64,000 nt of DNA, taken from NCBI GenBank assembly GCA_033558025.1, contig JAUCEF010000002.1:992001-1056000 (forward strand), written 5' to 3'. Under the pieces are notes generated by a model, which was not told where the DNA came from, searched no databases, and saw only the letters and a program-made list of their open reading frames with translations. A program made the translations under genes and the position numbers. Source of the DNA: Phytophthora sp. 'mugwort' (Eukaryota > Oomycota > Peronosporomycetes > Peronosporales > Peronosporaceae). How positions within the stretch are numbered: position 1 is the stretch's first letter; each line of letters begins with the position of its first letter. Positions 35,168 to 46,500 of the stretch are shown here, one piece after another.

Positions 35168-36965
35168 ATGTACAGCGAGTCATATCTCTGATTTCGAACA
35201 CTCTGTCGACCAGCCCCAGCTGAACTCTCTTCCGTGATAAAAATTGACCTCCTTCAGGATTCGACCTCGAATACAGGTCAATACGCTGGTCAAATGTAAT
35301 TCAATCTCTCAACCATCTCTTCGCAAGCTGCATTCGTGAACTGGGAAGAAGCGTTTATTGAATTGCCTGCTAAACTTGAAATCAAGACAAACACCGCAAT
35401 TACTGGAGCTGGTGCGTGTTCCATTGATCAACTTGTTCCAAAAGCGGGACCATGGCACTTCATTGATAGCGTTCAAGTAGTGGTTGATGGCATGACTACT
35501 GTTCAGACAATCAAATTCACGAGAATGTTAATGCTCAATTTAAAGCAATTACTGAACCGGGTTATGATGAATATATTAAGCGAGGTGCAACCAGTAATTT
35601 CATTCTCGACGAATATGCACCTCCGGTTCCAAACGCACCACAGGCACTTTATAATGTTGATACTTCTAAATTTATGAATACAACGCTTGGAGAATTTGGA
35701 CTTTGTAATACGTTTACAAATAAAGGAGCCGCTGAACGCTCTTTCTTCACTGCTTTGGATCAAGAAAGTGGAAAACTCGCATATGATGTCATGGGTAGCA
35801 ACGCAATATTCAATCTGTATCAAAACCTCAAGTATGGGTCAAAGGAAGTGGTAATTCGCCGCCGGTGACTCTATTTACGTAGCACATTACCTTGCTTGCG
35901 TTAGACTCGCTGATATTTGTGATTACTTTAAGAAAGCACCAATGCAAAAGAAGACCCGTGGTTTTTATATATTAACTGTAACAGTTCTTCAACTACTATT
36001 GCAACTACTGCCATAGCATCTACCGGCGCTTTATCGCCAGCAGTTATTGCCTCAGTTAGTAACAATATGGACTACCTTAATACGTGCCCAGTTATGTGGA
36101 ACTTCTCATTTGCAATTAAAACTGCCACGTATGGTACTGATGGCACTCTTTCGTGCACAAGATTATCACTTCCGGTGCCAGGCTCGGCGTTCAATTTCAC
36201 TGTTACTACTGATATTAATGGCACACAAACTACTGCAAGTGGCTTAACCCCATCTCAAGCATTTAGTCGTTTAATGGTTCCAACATATTTACCAAATCCT
36301 GCGGCTGACCATGCGCTAGTCCAAAAGAGGACTTTCCGATATTTTGAGCGTATCACTAATAAGTTCACTGTTGATCCAGAAGCTCAATTCACTTGGACTA
36401 TCACAAATGATATTGCGAATCAAAAGAAATTATTCATTTTACCAGCTAATGATAATGCATCCACTGATTCTACGACTCACGGTGTTTAACGCCTCATCGT
36501 TCTCCATTTTCAACAATTCCAGCAACTACCTCAGCTTTTGCCAGCTTAAAACAACTCCAAGTTACTGTTGGTAACATTCCTATTTGGAATAATCCTGTCA
36601 ACTTTGGTTATGATCTATTCTTTTAAGAAATGAGTAAATCTTGTGTTGATGGTGATCTAGATGATGTAACTTCCGCTGGTTTTATTTCACAACGTCAATG
36701 AGAATCTCTATATCGCTATATGGCTGTTGATATTGGACGTCATCTTCCTTCGGAAGATGGTACTTCTAAGACCATTGTTATTTTTGGTGTATCTAACAGC
36801 AAATACCCGTTGACAGTTTACTATCACATTTGGCGTGAAGTCGTAGCAACGATTGATACCGCTATGGGAACCGTTTCTCAACGTGCGGTCCAACATCGTA
36901 TCGTTATCACTATTCTTTTTCATTCTGCTCAATACAGTATCCAATATGAACGGGTTCTTCACTGA
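35168..36965 (+). pseudogene. Major-capsid-like protein of a Polinton-like or virophage-like virus, broken
   Basis: About 1.8 kb reads as one long structural protein in pieces. Examples are FVNWEEAFIELPAKLEIKTN (35334 onward), a middle with many T, N and S (36067-36489), and a C-terminal part (MAVDIGRHLPSEDGTSKTIV, 36720-36965). Size (around 600 aa), beta-rich composition and its place opposite an adenain-like protease match double-jelly-roll capsid proteins of these viruses. Stops occur near 35189 and 35297 and frame changes near 35515, 35868, 36487 and 36700. The capsid assignment is inference; no search could be run. Confidence 0.5.
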
Positions 36966-37222
36966 TAACCAAACTAAGCAAAACCTTACGATCGTTACTA
37001 CAATGCAATGGCGAAAGTGATTTTGTCCAAGGTGCGAAGTTAAAGGGAATGATTCAGCAACAAGTATTGGATGATGCTAGTAGCGATTCTTTAGAGAATT
37101 TATCCAACAAGTCCTGAACAAATCGCGTGATTATGACTATGATCAGATCACTAGTAAACTTACAAAAAGGCTCCTCGAGTCATTAAGGGAGAATATGTGA
37201 AAAAAGAGAAAAGACAAACAAA

Positions 37223-37591
37223 ATGACTGATTCCTTTTCAAAGAAGCCAAAAGCTTTCAACTACGTCACAGAGCAAACAGATACACATTCGGCTTCGAAA
37301 ATTCACAATTTTCATACGAAGAGATGTTTTACCGACGAGAACTTTATGGGCATATGAGCGAAATCGATTGCACCGAATTACATAAAGGGATAGATTTGGA
37401 GCAAGCCGTTCAGAATCGGTAAGGAAGTACTTGAAAGGAACAAAGAGTTTCGCAACAAGATTTTCCAAAGTAATCGCAAGGCCATTGAAGATGAAATTAA
37501 TGACAAGGCCACTAAAATAGCGAAAGCTCTGCTGAAACGTAAACGAGAAGCACCAGCATCAATCAGGGAAAATCGGGAAAAGAACGAAGAC
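37223..37591 (+). pseudogene. Unknown viral-type gene interrupted by a Copia element (5' part)
   Basis: The ATG at 37223 starts MTDSFSKKPKAFNYVTEQ. After breaks, the end of this part is a strongly charged helix (VLERNKEFRNKIFQSNRKAI ... KAKALLKRKRE-like, 37420-37590). The Copia element enters at 37591/37592. The continuation is at 42311-42371. Function is unknown. It follows the capsid-like gene in the same direction, so it may be a minor virion protein. Confidence 0.4.
37587..37591. repeat. Copia target-site duplication, left copy
   Basis: AAGAC, identical to 42306-42310. Confidence 0.9.
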
Positions 37592-37879
37592 TGTTGAAAT
37601 GCTCTTGTTGGTTTGAGGGCAAATGCCGAAGTGAGGTCTATTGTCTCCTTACTCTTGCTAACCTGCTTCTACTTACCTTGTGTCCCAGGAGTAAATCGGA
37701 ATATCGACCAATCCGATCCATCCACGTGTTCTCAACTGCCCCCCCCCCCCTTTTCAGCACAACGCCATTGCGTGAGCTCGCATGCATTGCGTCATCGCTG
37801 CATGTGCCCGCACGCATCGTGTCATCACTGCGCATGGGCATGACGTCACCGCTTCGCATATACGGCGCACACATCAACA
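37592..37879 (-). repeat. Copia LTR (3' LTR in element orientation)
   Basis: 288 bp; matches 42023-42305 almost perfectly. The C run near 37740-37751 is longer than in the partner, and 'gaggtctattg' replaces 'gagttctattg'. Confidence 0.95.
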
Positions 37880-40800
37880 CTCCCACTCGCCGCATGCTGA
37901 GCGGTCTTGGTTCGGACGCCGCTCCCTGCGAGCAAGAACTGCAGTCTCTTCGTCCCGACCGCCTTCGTGAGCACGTCCGCCAGCTGACCTTCCGTCCCAA
38001 CGTAGTCCACCGTGATGATGTCCCGGGCCACGTTTTTTCGCGGATGAAGTGGTGCCTGATGTCGACGTGCTTGGTCCGCGCATTGTAGCCGGCGTTGCTT
38101 GCCAGTGCAATGGCACCTTGGTTGTCCTCCCAGACTTGCGTCGCTCCCACTTGCTCATGACCCAGGTCCTTGAGCATCGCACGGGTCCATAGCACCTCCT
38201 GCGTGCACAGGCTTAACGCCATGTACTCCGCCTCCGCCGAGCTCAGCGCCACCGTGCGCTGGTACTTGGACTTGAAAACGACCGGCGCGCCGCCAATCAT
38301 GATCATGATCCCGGATACCGAGCGGCGGTCGTCCAGATTGCTGCCCCAGTCCGCGTCCGTGTATGCCTCCAACACGACCTTGCCGTCGTTGCCGCTGTAG
38401 ATGACCCCGAAGTCCTTCGTCGTCTTCAGGTAGCGGAGCACACGAATGGCTGCCTTCCGGTGCTGCTGCCCAGGGTTCTCCAAGAACCGCGACAGCTGCG
38501 TGACGATATATGCCACGTCCGGCCGCGTGCAGGTCGTGATGTACAACAAGCATCCGATCAAAGACCTGTACGGCTTGGACCTCATGTCCTCGCGCTCAGC
38601 GTTCGTGGTCGGCGATTGCATCTTCGTCAACTTCATGCCGGACTCGCACGGGTTCACCACCGCTTTCGCGTCTTGCTGGTTGAACCGGTTCACGACGTCG
38701 TCGATGTAGCGCGTCTGCCTGATCATCAACGTGCCGGCCGTGTGGTCATGGTCCACCTCCATACCGAGGATGAACTTGACCTCGCCGAGCTCCTTCATCT
38801 TAAACGCGATCTTCAACGCCATCTTGACCTCGTCAATCTCTTTGTTGGTCTTGCCGGCGATGATCATGTCGTCCACGTACAAGCAGACGTACACGTAGTT
38901 GTCCTTGGAGCCCTTCACGTAGACGCACTGGTCTGCCCCGCAGCTGCGGAAGCCGATCTTCATAAACACGGCGTGGATCGTCTGATGCCACGCGCTCGCG
39001 GCCTGCTTGAGGCCGTAGATCGCCTTGTCCAGCTTGCACATCATGTTCTCCGCGTTCGTGATGCCGTACGGCACCTCCATGAACACTTGCTCCTTCAGAT
39101 CACTGTTCAGGAATGCTGTGTCCGCGTCCAGCTGCTCTGTGACGTAGGCCTTCGCCACCACCACCGACAGCACAACCCTGATCGAGTTCATGTTGGCGAC
39201 GGGCGAGTACGTCTCGAAGAAGTCCACGCCGAACTTCTGCTTGAAGCCCTTCGCCACCAACCGGGCCTTGTACCGCACAACTCGGCCGTGCTCGTTCCGC
39301 TTCTTAGCGAACACCCATCGACACCCAATCGGCCGGGCGCCAGACGTCCGTCGAACCAGCGTCCACGAGCCATTGTCCGCGTGCGCCTTCAACTCGGAGT
39401 TCATCGCCTTGATCCACTCCGACGCCTCGTTGCTCTTCATGGCCTGCTGGTACGTGGTAGGCGCGTCGTCAGCGTCTCCCACACTGGCAGCGTAAGCCAG
39501 TACCGCTTCGGCGAGCAGTCCGTCCTCGTCGACTCGAGGTCGCTTAGGCGACGGCAGCCAGAAGTGGTCGTCGTTGTCCGGGTCGTCCTCGTCGTTCACC
39601 TTGTACTCGTCTGCAACGTCTTGAAGAGCAAGGACTGAGTCACGAGGGCGTCGGACTCGTTCGGGTTCCGGGTGGAATACAAGATTGTCACTGAAGGCTG
39701 CCCCTGGCGTCCTTCGGTATCTTGCCAGCTCATGCCTCGTCAACTCGTCCGACTCAGCCTCGGGCATCTCCGTGTCTTCCTCATGGCTCTCCTCCACCGA
39801 TCCCATCGGCTCTTCAGTAGCGGGTTGGCGCTCTTGCTCGTGCTGCACGACGTCATCGACGTCCTCCGTCGAATGGATGACCGTCGTGCTCTCCGTCGGC
39901 GCCGAGTCGTAGATGCCGTCTACCTCGCGCTCGTCGAGCTTCATCGACCTTGTCACCTTCACCTTGTTCGACTCCAAGTCGTACACGCGGTAGCCCTTCG
40001 AGTTCTCGGCGTACCCCAAGAACATGCACTTGAAGCTCTTCGGCTCCAACTTGGTGCGCTTTACCTTGTCGACGTGAGCGTACCCGACCGAGCCGAACAC
40101 GCGCAAGTGGTCCAGTCGCGGCTTGCCCCTGAACGCCAACTCGTACGGCGTCCTGCTCGAGTGCGTAATGGTCGTGGACCGGTTAATCAGGTACACCGAC
40201 GTACTGACCGCCTCGGCCCACCACATCGTTGAGATAGCCTTGTAATACAACATGCTGCGGGCCTTCTCCATGATCGTGCGGTTCATGCGCTCCGCCACGC
40301 CGTTCTGCTGCGGATTATATGGCACGGTTTTTTGGTGCAATATCCCGTTCAACGCGCACAACCTGTCCATCTCCTTGTTGACGAACTCCGTGCCGTTGTC
40401 CGAGCGCAGGCACTTGATGCGCTCTCCCCACTGATTCTCGTACAAGTTCATGAACGTCTTGAACTTGACGGGCACCTCACTCTTCTTGGTGATGAAGTAC
40501 GCCACCACGTACTTGGAGTAGTCATCCACAAACGTGAGCACGTACCGGGCCCCGCCCTTAGACTTCGTCTTCATGGGCCCCATGACGTCCGTGTGCACCA
40601 ACTGCAACACCTTCGTCGTCTTCGACAGCGATCGAGACGGGAAGTGCGCGACCGTCTGTTTGCCCTTCATGCAGCCCCCGCACAGCGTCATGGACTTGCG
40701 GTCCAACGTGGGCATGCCAGTGGTGGCGTTCTGCGTCTTCGCCAGCGCGTCCTTGTTCAAGTGGCCCATGCGCGCATGCCACAACTCCCACTCACTGTCG

Positions 40801-41978
40801 ACTCCGGCGTACTCCACGTAGTGCGCCATGTCCTTCTCGCAGTCGAGCACGTAGGCCTTGCCGACCTTCTTGCCCAACGCGATCGCCTTGGACTTGTTCC
40901 AGATCGTACACGACTTCTTCTGAAACTCCACGCTCATGCCGCGCTCCGCCAGCCTGCTGACAGACAACAGCTGCCGGTCCAGCCCGGGGATGTACATCAC
41001 ATCGACCATCTTAATGCGCGTGCCGTCGATGCCCGTCAGGCGCACCGACCCCGTTCCCACCACCCGGATCTTCTTGCCGTCCGCGATGGTCACCTCGACG
41101 TCCGAGTCGAGGTCCTTGTACTCAAACAAGTCGTTGCGGTGAGGCGTCATGTGCGCCGTCGCACCGCTGTCGATCAGCCACCCAGCCGACCGACTCTTCC
41201 CAACGGCGAAGACCGCGTCGTCGTCGTTGTTGCCCGCGTTCGGGTCCGGGCAGTCCCGCTTCATGTGGCCCATCTGGCCGCAGTTGAAGCACTTGCCCTT
41301 GAAACCGCCGTTCTTCCTTGAACCGAAGGCCTTGCTGCCCTTGCCGCCCCTGAAGGTTTTCGCGCCTTTGAACTTACTGCCGTTCGCAGTAGCCTTTAGC
41401 GCGCGCTCAGTGCCTTCCTTCTTGTCGAGGCGCTCGTACTCCTTGAGTAGCTTCTCCTTCACCTCGATCAACGTGAAGTCTTTCACGTTCTCCACGATCG
41501 AGCAGATCAACTCGTACTCCGTGGGCAGACTGCTCAGCAGGATGACCAGCTGACGAGCCTCGTCCAGCGGTTCTCCGAGCGTCTGCAGACCCACGATGAG
41601 CTCGTCGAAGTCGTCCAGGTGCTTGGCCATGGTCACGCCGCCCTCCATCTTGAACTCGTGGAGGCGACGGGTCATCGTCACCCGGTTGTGCATGGTCGTC
41701 CGGTTGTAGAAGTCGCGCAACGTGTTCCAGGCCATGATGGCCGACGTCGCCGAGCGGATCTTCGTGTGGTGCTCCACCGCCACACCTTGGGCGATGAGCC
41801 CGAGCGCCTTCATGTCATTGAGCAGCCACGCCTCCGTCATCTCCGACGGGTCCTTCACCAACTGCACGTGCGCCAACAGCCCCTTCCTCGCCAGCGTCAT
41901 CCGCATGGCGAACTCCCAGTGGAAGTAGTTGTCGCTTCCCAGGATGACTTCAGCTTTCTTGGCGGACGTGGTGGTCAT
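37846..41978 (-). CDS. Copia Gag-Pol polyprotein, one homopolymer frameshift near the C-terminus
   Basis: The ATG at 41978 (MTTTSAKKAEVILGSDNYF) is chosen because the longer open frame starts inside the LTR. In order: Gag; zinc knuckle CFNCGQMGHMKRDC (near 41250-41295); aspartic protease WLIDSGATAHMT (near 41160-41195); GAG-pre-integrase ELWHARMGHL (near 40790); integrase with VDDYSKYVVAYF, LRSDNGTEF and QNGVAERMNR; RT with TAFLNSDLKEQVFMEV and VCLYVDDMIIAG; and RNase H with ADWGSNLDDRRSVSG and LSSAEAEYMALS. About 1310 codons are open without interruption. At an A-run on the minus strand (38033-38038) the frame shifts, and the last RNase H part (37846-38031) is in another frame. The disabled copy at 33.0-33.4 kb is open across this point, so the shift is a real mutation or a sequencing error. 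Confidence 0.95.
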
Positions 41979-42022
41979 GGCGGTACTGAAGCTTGGTCTT
42001 GAGCGTCTTGCGGCTGTTAACC

Positions 42023-42305
42023 TGTTGAAATGCTCTTGTTGGTTTGAGGGCAAATGCCGAAGTGAGTTCTATTGTCTCCTTACTCTTGCTAACCTGCTTC
42101 TACTTACCTTGTGTCCCAGGAGTAAATCGGAATATCGACCAATCCGATCCATCCACGTGTTCTCAACTGCCCCCCCTTTTCAGCACAACGCCATTGCGTG
42201 AGCTCGCATGCATTGCGTCATCGCTGCATGTGCCCGCACGCATCGTGTCATCACTGCGCATGGGCATGACGTCACCGCTTCGCATATACGGCGCACACAT
42301 CAACA
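42023..42305 (-). repeat. Copia LTR (5' LTR in element orientation)
   Basis: 283 bp. On the minus strand it is followed directly by GGTTAACAGCCGCAAGACG, the likely primer-binding region, which is also seen beside the truncated copy at 24.28 kb. Confidence 0.95.
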
Positions 42306-42310
42306 AAGAC
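42306..42310. repeat. Copia target-site duplication, right copy
   Basis: AAGAC, identical to 37587-37591. Confidence 0.9.
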
Positions 42311-42371
42311 ACGACGCGAGATTTTGCGGGATGAAGAAGCCGGAGTGGCAGATGATGAGTCAATAGGTTGA
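42311..42371 (+). pseudogene. 3' part of the virus-type gene interrupted by the Copia element
   Basis: Directly after the right AAGAC the sequence reads as an acidic C-terminus (ILRDEEAGVADDESIG) to a TGA near 42369. It continues the charged gene seen at 37223-37591 once the 4.7-kb insertion is ignored. Confidence 0.4.
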
Positions 42372-42877
42372 ATGTAGAAGTGACAATAATGGCGTTCTTT
42401 TTGCACTAGTGGTTCTGTCTATGTAATAATTAATCCCACTTCTCACTGGTTTTTTGTAATTCATTCCGTCTGTTTGCTGGTTTCTGTTACTTGTTTCGTC
42501 TTTCCATTTTTAGCTATGTCGTAAGTTCACGGATAGTAGTTATTTTGTGAATCGTACGTCGTATGTGATACGGCATTGCCGACGAAACCTCATACAATTT
42601 ATACGCCATCCCCCACGTATCCTGTCACGGAAAGGACACCTCCATACTAAGTCTAAGTGTATTTGTACGTCGTAATTACGACGTTCATTAAGGCGTTCAG
42701 GGGCATGATTTCTGGTAATAGAGGGTATTATTAATAGGACTTAAATGGTTTAAATGGTACTGGCAAAATAAGTAACATATACAAGTATTGGTGTACAAGT
42801 CGCTGGTTTGAAGTGAAATCTGGAATGAGGACTAATTTTTACGAAAACGTCACGGCGACAAAGTAGTCGGCAAAACT
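42372..42877. other. No gene seen
   Basis: AT-rich sequence to the right of the virus remnant; it may contain more of the remnant but no frame is supported. Confidence 0.5.
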
Positions 42878-43243
42878 TTGGCATCCTCCTTCAGCTCAAG
42901 GCCTCAGCCCTACATCAAACAAATCGTTAAAGGCCGATCAAGGTCATCAAACAAAATTGAATTAAAGGTTGACGCCGCTAGTGCTACGGGAAGCGGGTCC
43001 GTTCTATCAGAAGTGAGAATGCACCTTGGACTACCTGGCGGGCCTGTTGCGGGTCCTGGGTGGGGTGGGCGCCGTGCGACCTACGACCGACCACGTGCCC
43101 TGGAAAAGGCCTACATTTTGGTTAACGGTTCAACCGGAGACGCAGCAACTGCTGGATTTGGTAAAAAAAAACGTCAGTCGTACGGGGCCACCGACGTCCT
43201 GTCGGTGCGTGTGATCGAGAATGCAGATCCGCTGGCCGTTTAG
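42878..43243 (+). other. Open frame without ATG start, doubtful
   Basis: A 121-codon frame begins at a TTG and reads VLSEVRMHLGLPGGPVAGPG. The first ATG is at codon 48. It has no recognisable domain and lies between the repeat block and the valyl-tRNA synthetase 3' end. Probably a chance frame or a small gene relic. Confidence 0.2.
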
Positions 43244-43513
43244 TCCAAGAAGCTATTCCGAAACCCACAGACCCCCAAAAATTTAAGTTCATGACAAAGA
43301 ACACAAATTCCCGTCATCACTCAAGTACGAACGGGATCATGTATCATGATATCTCTCAGGAAGTTCTGACGATGATGGAGAGGCCTGCGAGAACAAAGAC
43401 AAGCAGATAGTAGAAGTCCACATTGGTTAGTTGGCACTCGTATCAATCAACCTCCAGGTTGGGTGAGGCTGGTGTTAATTGATGAAACGTCTATGTCTCT
43501 GCAAGTTGAGGAG

Positions 43514-46500
43514 TTAGTAGAGTCGCTGGAGCTCGCGCAATGCGGCTAGACTCTTCTCCGTGGCGTGGAGGTCGGTTTGTAGCTGTGTGAGACGCCGTGC
43601 GTCTTGAGCTTGCACGGCCTCAGGCACCTTGGCGGCGTAGTGAGGTCCCTGTTGGCATCGGATAAGCGCTTCAGCGGCAGCGGCACTCTTCGAGGCACGC
43701 TTCTCTAGTCGGGAAATTTCGCTGGCCACGCGCAGCGTCGTCTCGGCATCGTCTGGGACCGCCAGTGTTACTGTACAGCAGTCGGTATATCATCAAGGAA
43801 ACGTTAATAATGAGTACTGTACTATGGCAGCAAATTAAGAAGCTGAAGCGAACCTCGGCAGGAGTCCGAGACGGGGTGTGTGAGCACATGGGGCGACGAT
43901 GGAGGCAACGAATTATCGCCAATAACAGCGATTTCAACATTTACGCGGCATTGTGTCTCGAGGTCACGTTGCGCATCCTTCAGCTCAGAATGTATGGCCG
44001 CATTGGCGCATATAATGCGAATAGTAGGAATCTCGCTGTAGTATAGTGATGTCAAGATAAACAGCCGGTTAGTACATGAATTCAATGATCGCAGTGGGAT
44101 CGAAGTGCGTACCCGCCACCCGCAGGAGTAGAATTCGGTGCCAAAACCTTAACCGTGTGGCGCAGTGAGCGAATTCCATGAATCACGTCGATGACAAGCT
44201 ACAAGAAAAGAAAGTAAGGGTCACAGATTGTTACATGGCCGTAACGGGAAAAAAAAATGCCAACTTACCGCCATCCTCTGTTCGGCATCCGAATCAGTCC
44301 AGAAACTCATTTGCGGCTGTTCCGGGTACTCGGCACACAAAATCGAGGTCTCTTCGTCACTTGATGTAGCGTTGAGTGGGTCTGCATCACGAATGCGCTG
44401 CCACAACTCCTCCGTTACAAACGGTGTGAAAGGGTGCAACAGGCGCATAGAGTAGTCTAGACAACGGTGCAGTGTGGCTTGAGCACTACGCCTCTGTGCA
44501 CGCTGTTCTTCTTCAAAATCGGCTCCTTCCTCGACGCGGTTACCATACAGTACTGGTTTGCTGAATTCGATGTAGACATCACACAACTCCTGCACAAAGA
44601 ACCTCTGAATGGCTGCGACGCTCGTCGCCAGCTGATTAGTCGCAATTCCGTCGTTCACCTCAGTTACAACGGCAGCCTGCAACATCAATACAAGGTAATG
44701 TTTGGTTATTGCCTCTGTCGTTCAGTATGACACTTTTCAAAGTTTTCTGCTTACCAGTCGACTCATAATCCAGCGGTCGGCAAGTGTCATATTGTCATGC
44801 AGGAGCGATAGATCGGCTGAATCGGGCGCTGCCATATTGCCACAGTCTGTAGATTGCAACAGCGGTAAAGCGTAGCGGACAGCATTCCACAGTTTGTTGC
44901 AGAAATGGCGGTATGATACTACGCGTTGCACGTCCATATTAATCTGGCGGCCTTGCTGAAGGTACGAGGCCAGCGTGAAACGCAGTGCGTCTGCACCACA
45001 GGTAGGAATACCCTTCGGGAACTCCTTCTTCAGCTCTTTCTCCGCCTTCTTGAGCTCACGAGGTCCAGTATTTCCGCCCTAATTCATGCACAACTTCATC
45101 CTAAGTCCAAATCCATACTGGAAATAGTGGGAAAACCTGCTGCTTTTACCTGCAAGTCCGTGAGTAGCTGCTCAAGACTGATGCCATTAATTACATGCAG
45201 CGGGTCGATGACATTTCCTAGACTCTTCGACATCTTCCGTCCAGCCTTGTCACGAACCATTGGATGCAGTAACACCTTCTCGAACGGTACGCGACCGGAA
45301 AACTACAACACAAGGTACAGTCAGCATATTCAGTCTAAGACGACAATAGGATATGGCACTCACCTCTTCGCAAAGCATAGCCATTCGCGCTACCCAGAAG
45401 AAAAGAATGTCAGAACCTGTTTCCATTATATCCAGCGGATAGCTAGAGCTCAGGTCTTGCGCAACAGCGTCATCATTGCTCGCGTTAGGCCATCCCTGTC
45501 AAGGCATTGACGTCTTAGTTAGCCACGAAAACCTCAACTAAAAGCTACTGCACCAATTTGACAACTTACAAACGCCGACAGAGGGAGTAATCCCGAACTG
45601 AACCACGTATCTAGCACGTCTACATCTTGCTCGAGGTCGCCATCCTGTAGCTTGCACCCTAGTTCAGCCTCAGCCTTGTGTCGGGCTTTCTCGAGTGAGG
45701 TAGCCACAAACCACTTATCGCTCGCATCAATTTCTCCAGCCGTGCCAGGTTTCAGGCGATACGCTGGAATACGATGGCCCCACCAAAGCTGCCGGCTGAC
45801 ACACCAATCCTGGATGTTATCCAGGAAGAAAAACCACGTGTGCGCGTGCGCTTTCGGCTCGACTGTCATTACTCCGTTGCGAACATTGTCTGCAGCGCGT
45901 TTAGCCATAGCACTACAGTCCACATACCACTGCGGCATGAGTAGCGGCTCGATGACGTCCCCTGAGCGCGAGCAGATCGACAAGGTAGTCGGGTGATCAA
46001 GCTATTGCACGATAAAACCTTGCTAATCAGTGGGATATTTCTCACTCTGCACCAATTAGACGGAGACGTACCTTGTCCACGTATAAATCCATTTCTTGCA
46101 GCGCCTCAACAACACGCTGGCGTGCCTCAAACCTGTCCAACCCAATAAATCGTTGATCGATGTTTCCGCAGAGTTTTCCGTACTTGTCGATCACTACAAC
46201 TTCCGGCAGGTCATGCCGGCGACCGCACTCAAAGTCCTTGGGGTCATGCGCAGGCGTGACCTTCACAACACCTATCATAGCAAGAAATATTTAGTCCTAG
46301 AGCTGTCTACTAAGCAATTAATCAAAAAATGTCTGTACCGGTGCCGAGCTCCATATTCACCAGCATATCATCCGTAACAATCGGGATTTTTTCCTTCGAG
46401 AATGGGTGAAGAACGTATTTCCCGTGAAGCTGCTTATACCTCGGGTCTTTAGGGTGCACCGCCACCGCGACATCACCAAAAATCGTCTCCGGTCGTGTCG

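Larger units (their letters stand above)
34438..37591. mobile_element. Remnant of an integrated Polinton-like or virophage-like DNA virus (left part)
   Basis: Two genes on the minus strand (a small conserved protein and an adenain-like cysteine protease) are divergent from two on the plus strand (a capsid-like protein and an unknown). The block is AT-rich compared with neighbours and its gene types do not belong to retrotransposons. No DNA polymerase, packaging ATPase or integrase gene is visible in the window. Terminal repeats were not found. The right side is cut by the Copia insertion at 37592 and resumes at about 42311. Class assignment is inference from gene content. Confidence 0.55.
37592..42305 (-). 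mobile_element. Nearly intact, young Copia (Ty1) retrotransposon
   Basis: Two LTRs (37592-37879 and 42023-42305) with TGTTGA...TCAACA ends, a perfect 5-bp target duplication, a single long Gag-Pol frame and a total of 4.7 kb make this a complete Copia element. The LTRs differ mainly in the length of one C run, which indicates recent insertion. It sits inside a virus-derived gene. Confidence 0.95.

Noticed and set aside
38460..39638. Long + strand frame (392 aa) rich in R, H, L and V
   Set aside because: It is the antisense shadow of the high-GC Copia Gag-Pol gene on the minus strand.
40332..41321. Long + strand frame (329 aa)
   Set aside because: Antisense shadow of Copia integrase, protease and Gag; low-complexity RHLV composition.
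37592..42305. Copia polyprotein considered as a host gene
   Set aside because: LTRs, target duplication and complete retrotransposon domain order are unambiguous.
42878..43243. Small gene candidate of 121 codons
   Set aside because: Start is TTG, the first ATG is deep inside, and no domain or splice support is visible; kept only as a doubtful open frame.
44926..45510. + strand frame of 194 aa
   Set aside because: Crosses exons and introns of valyl-tRNA synthetase in antisense.
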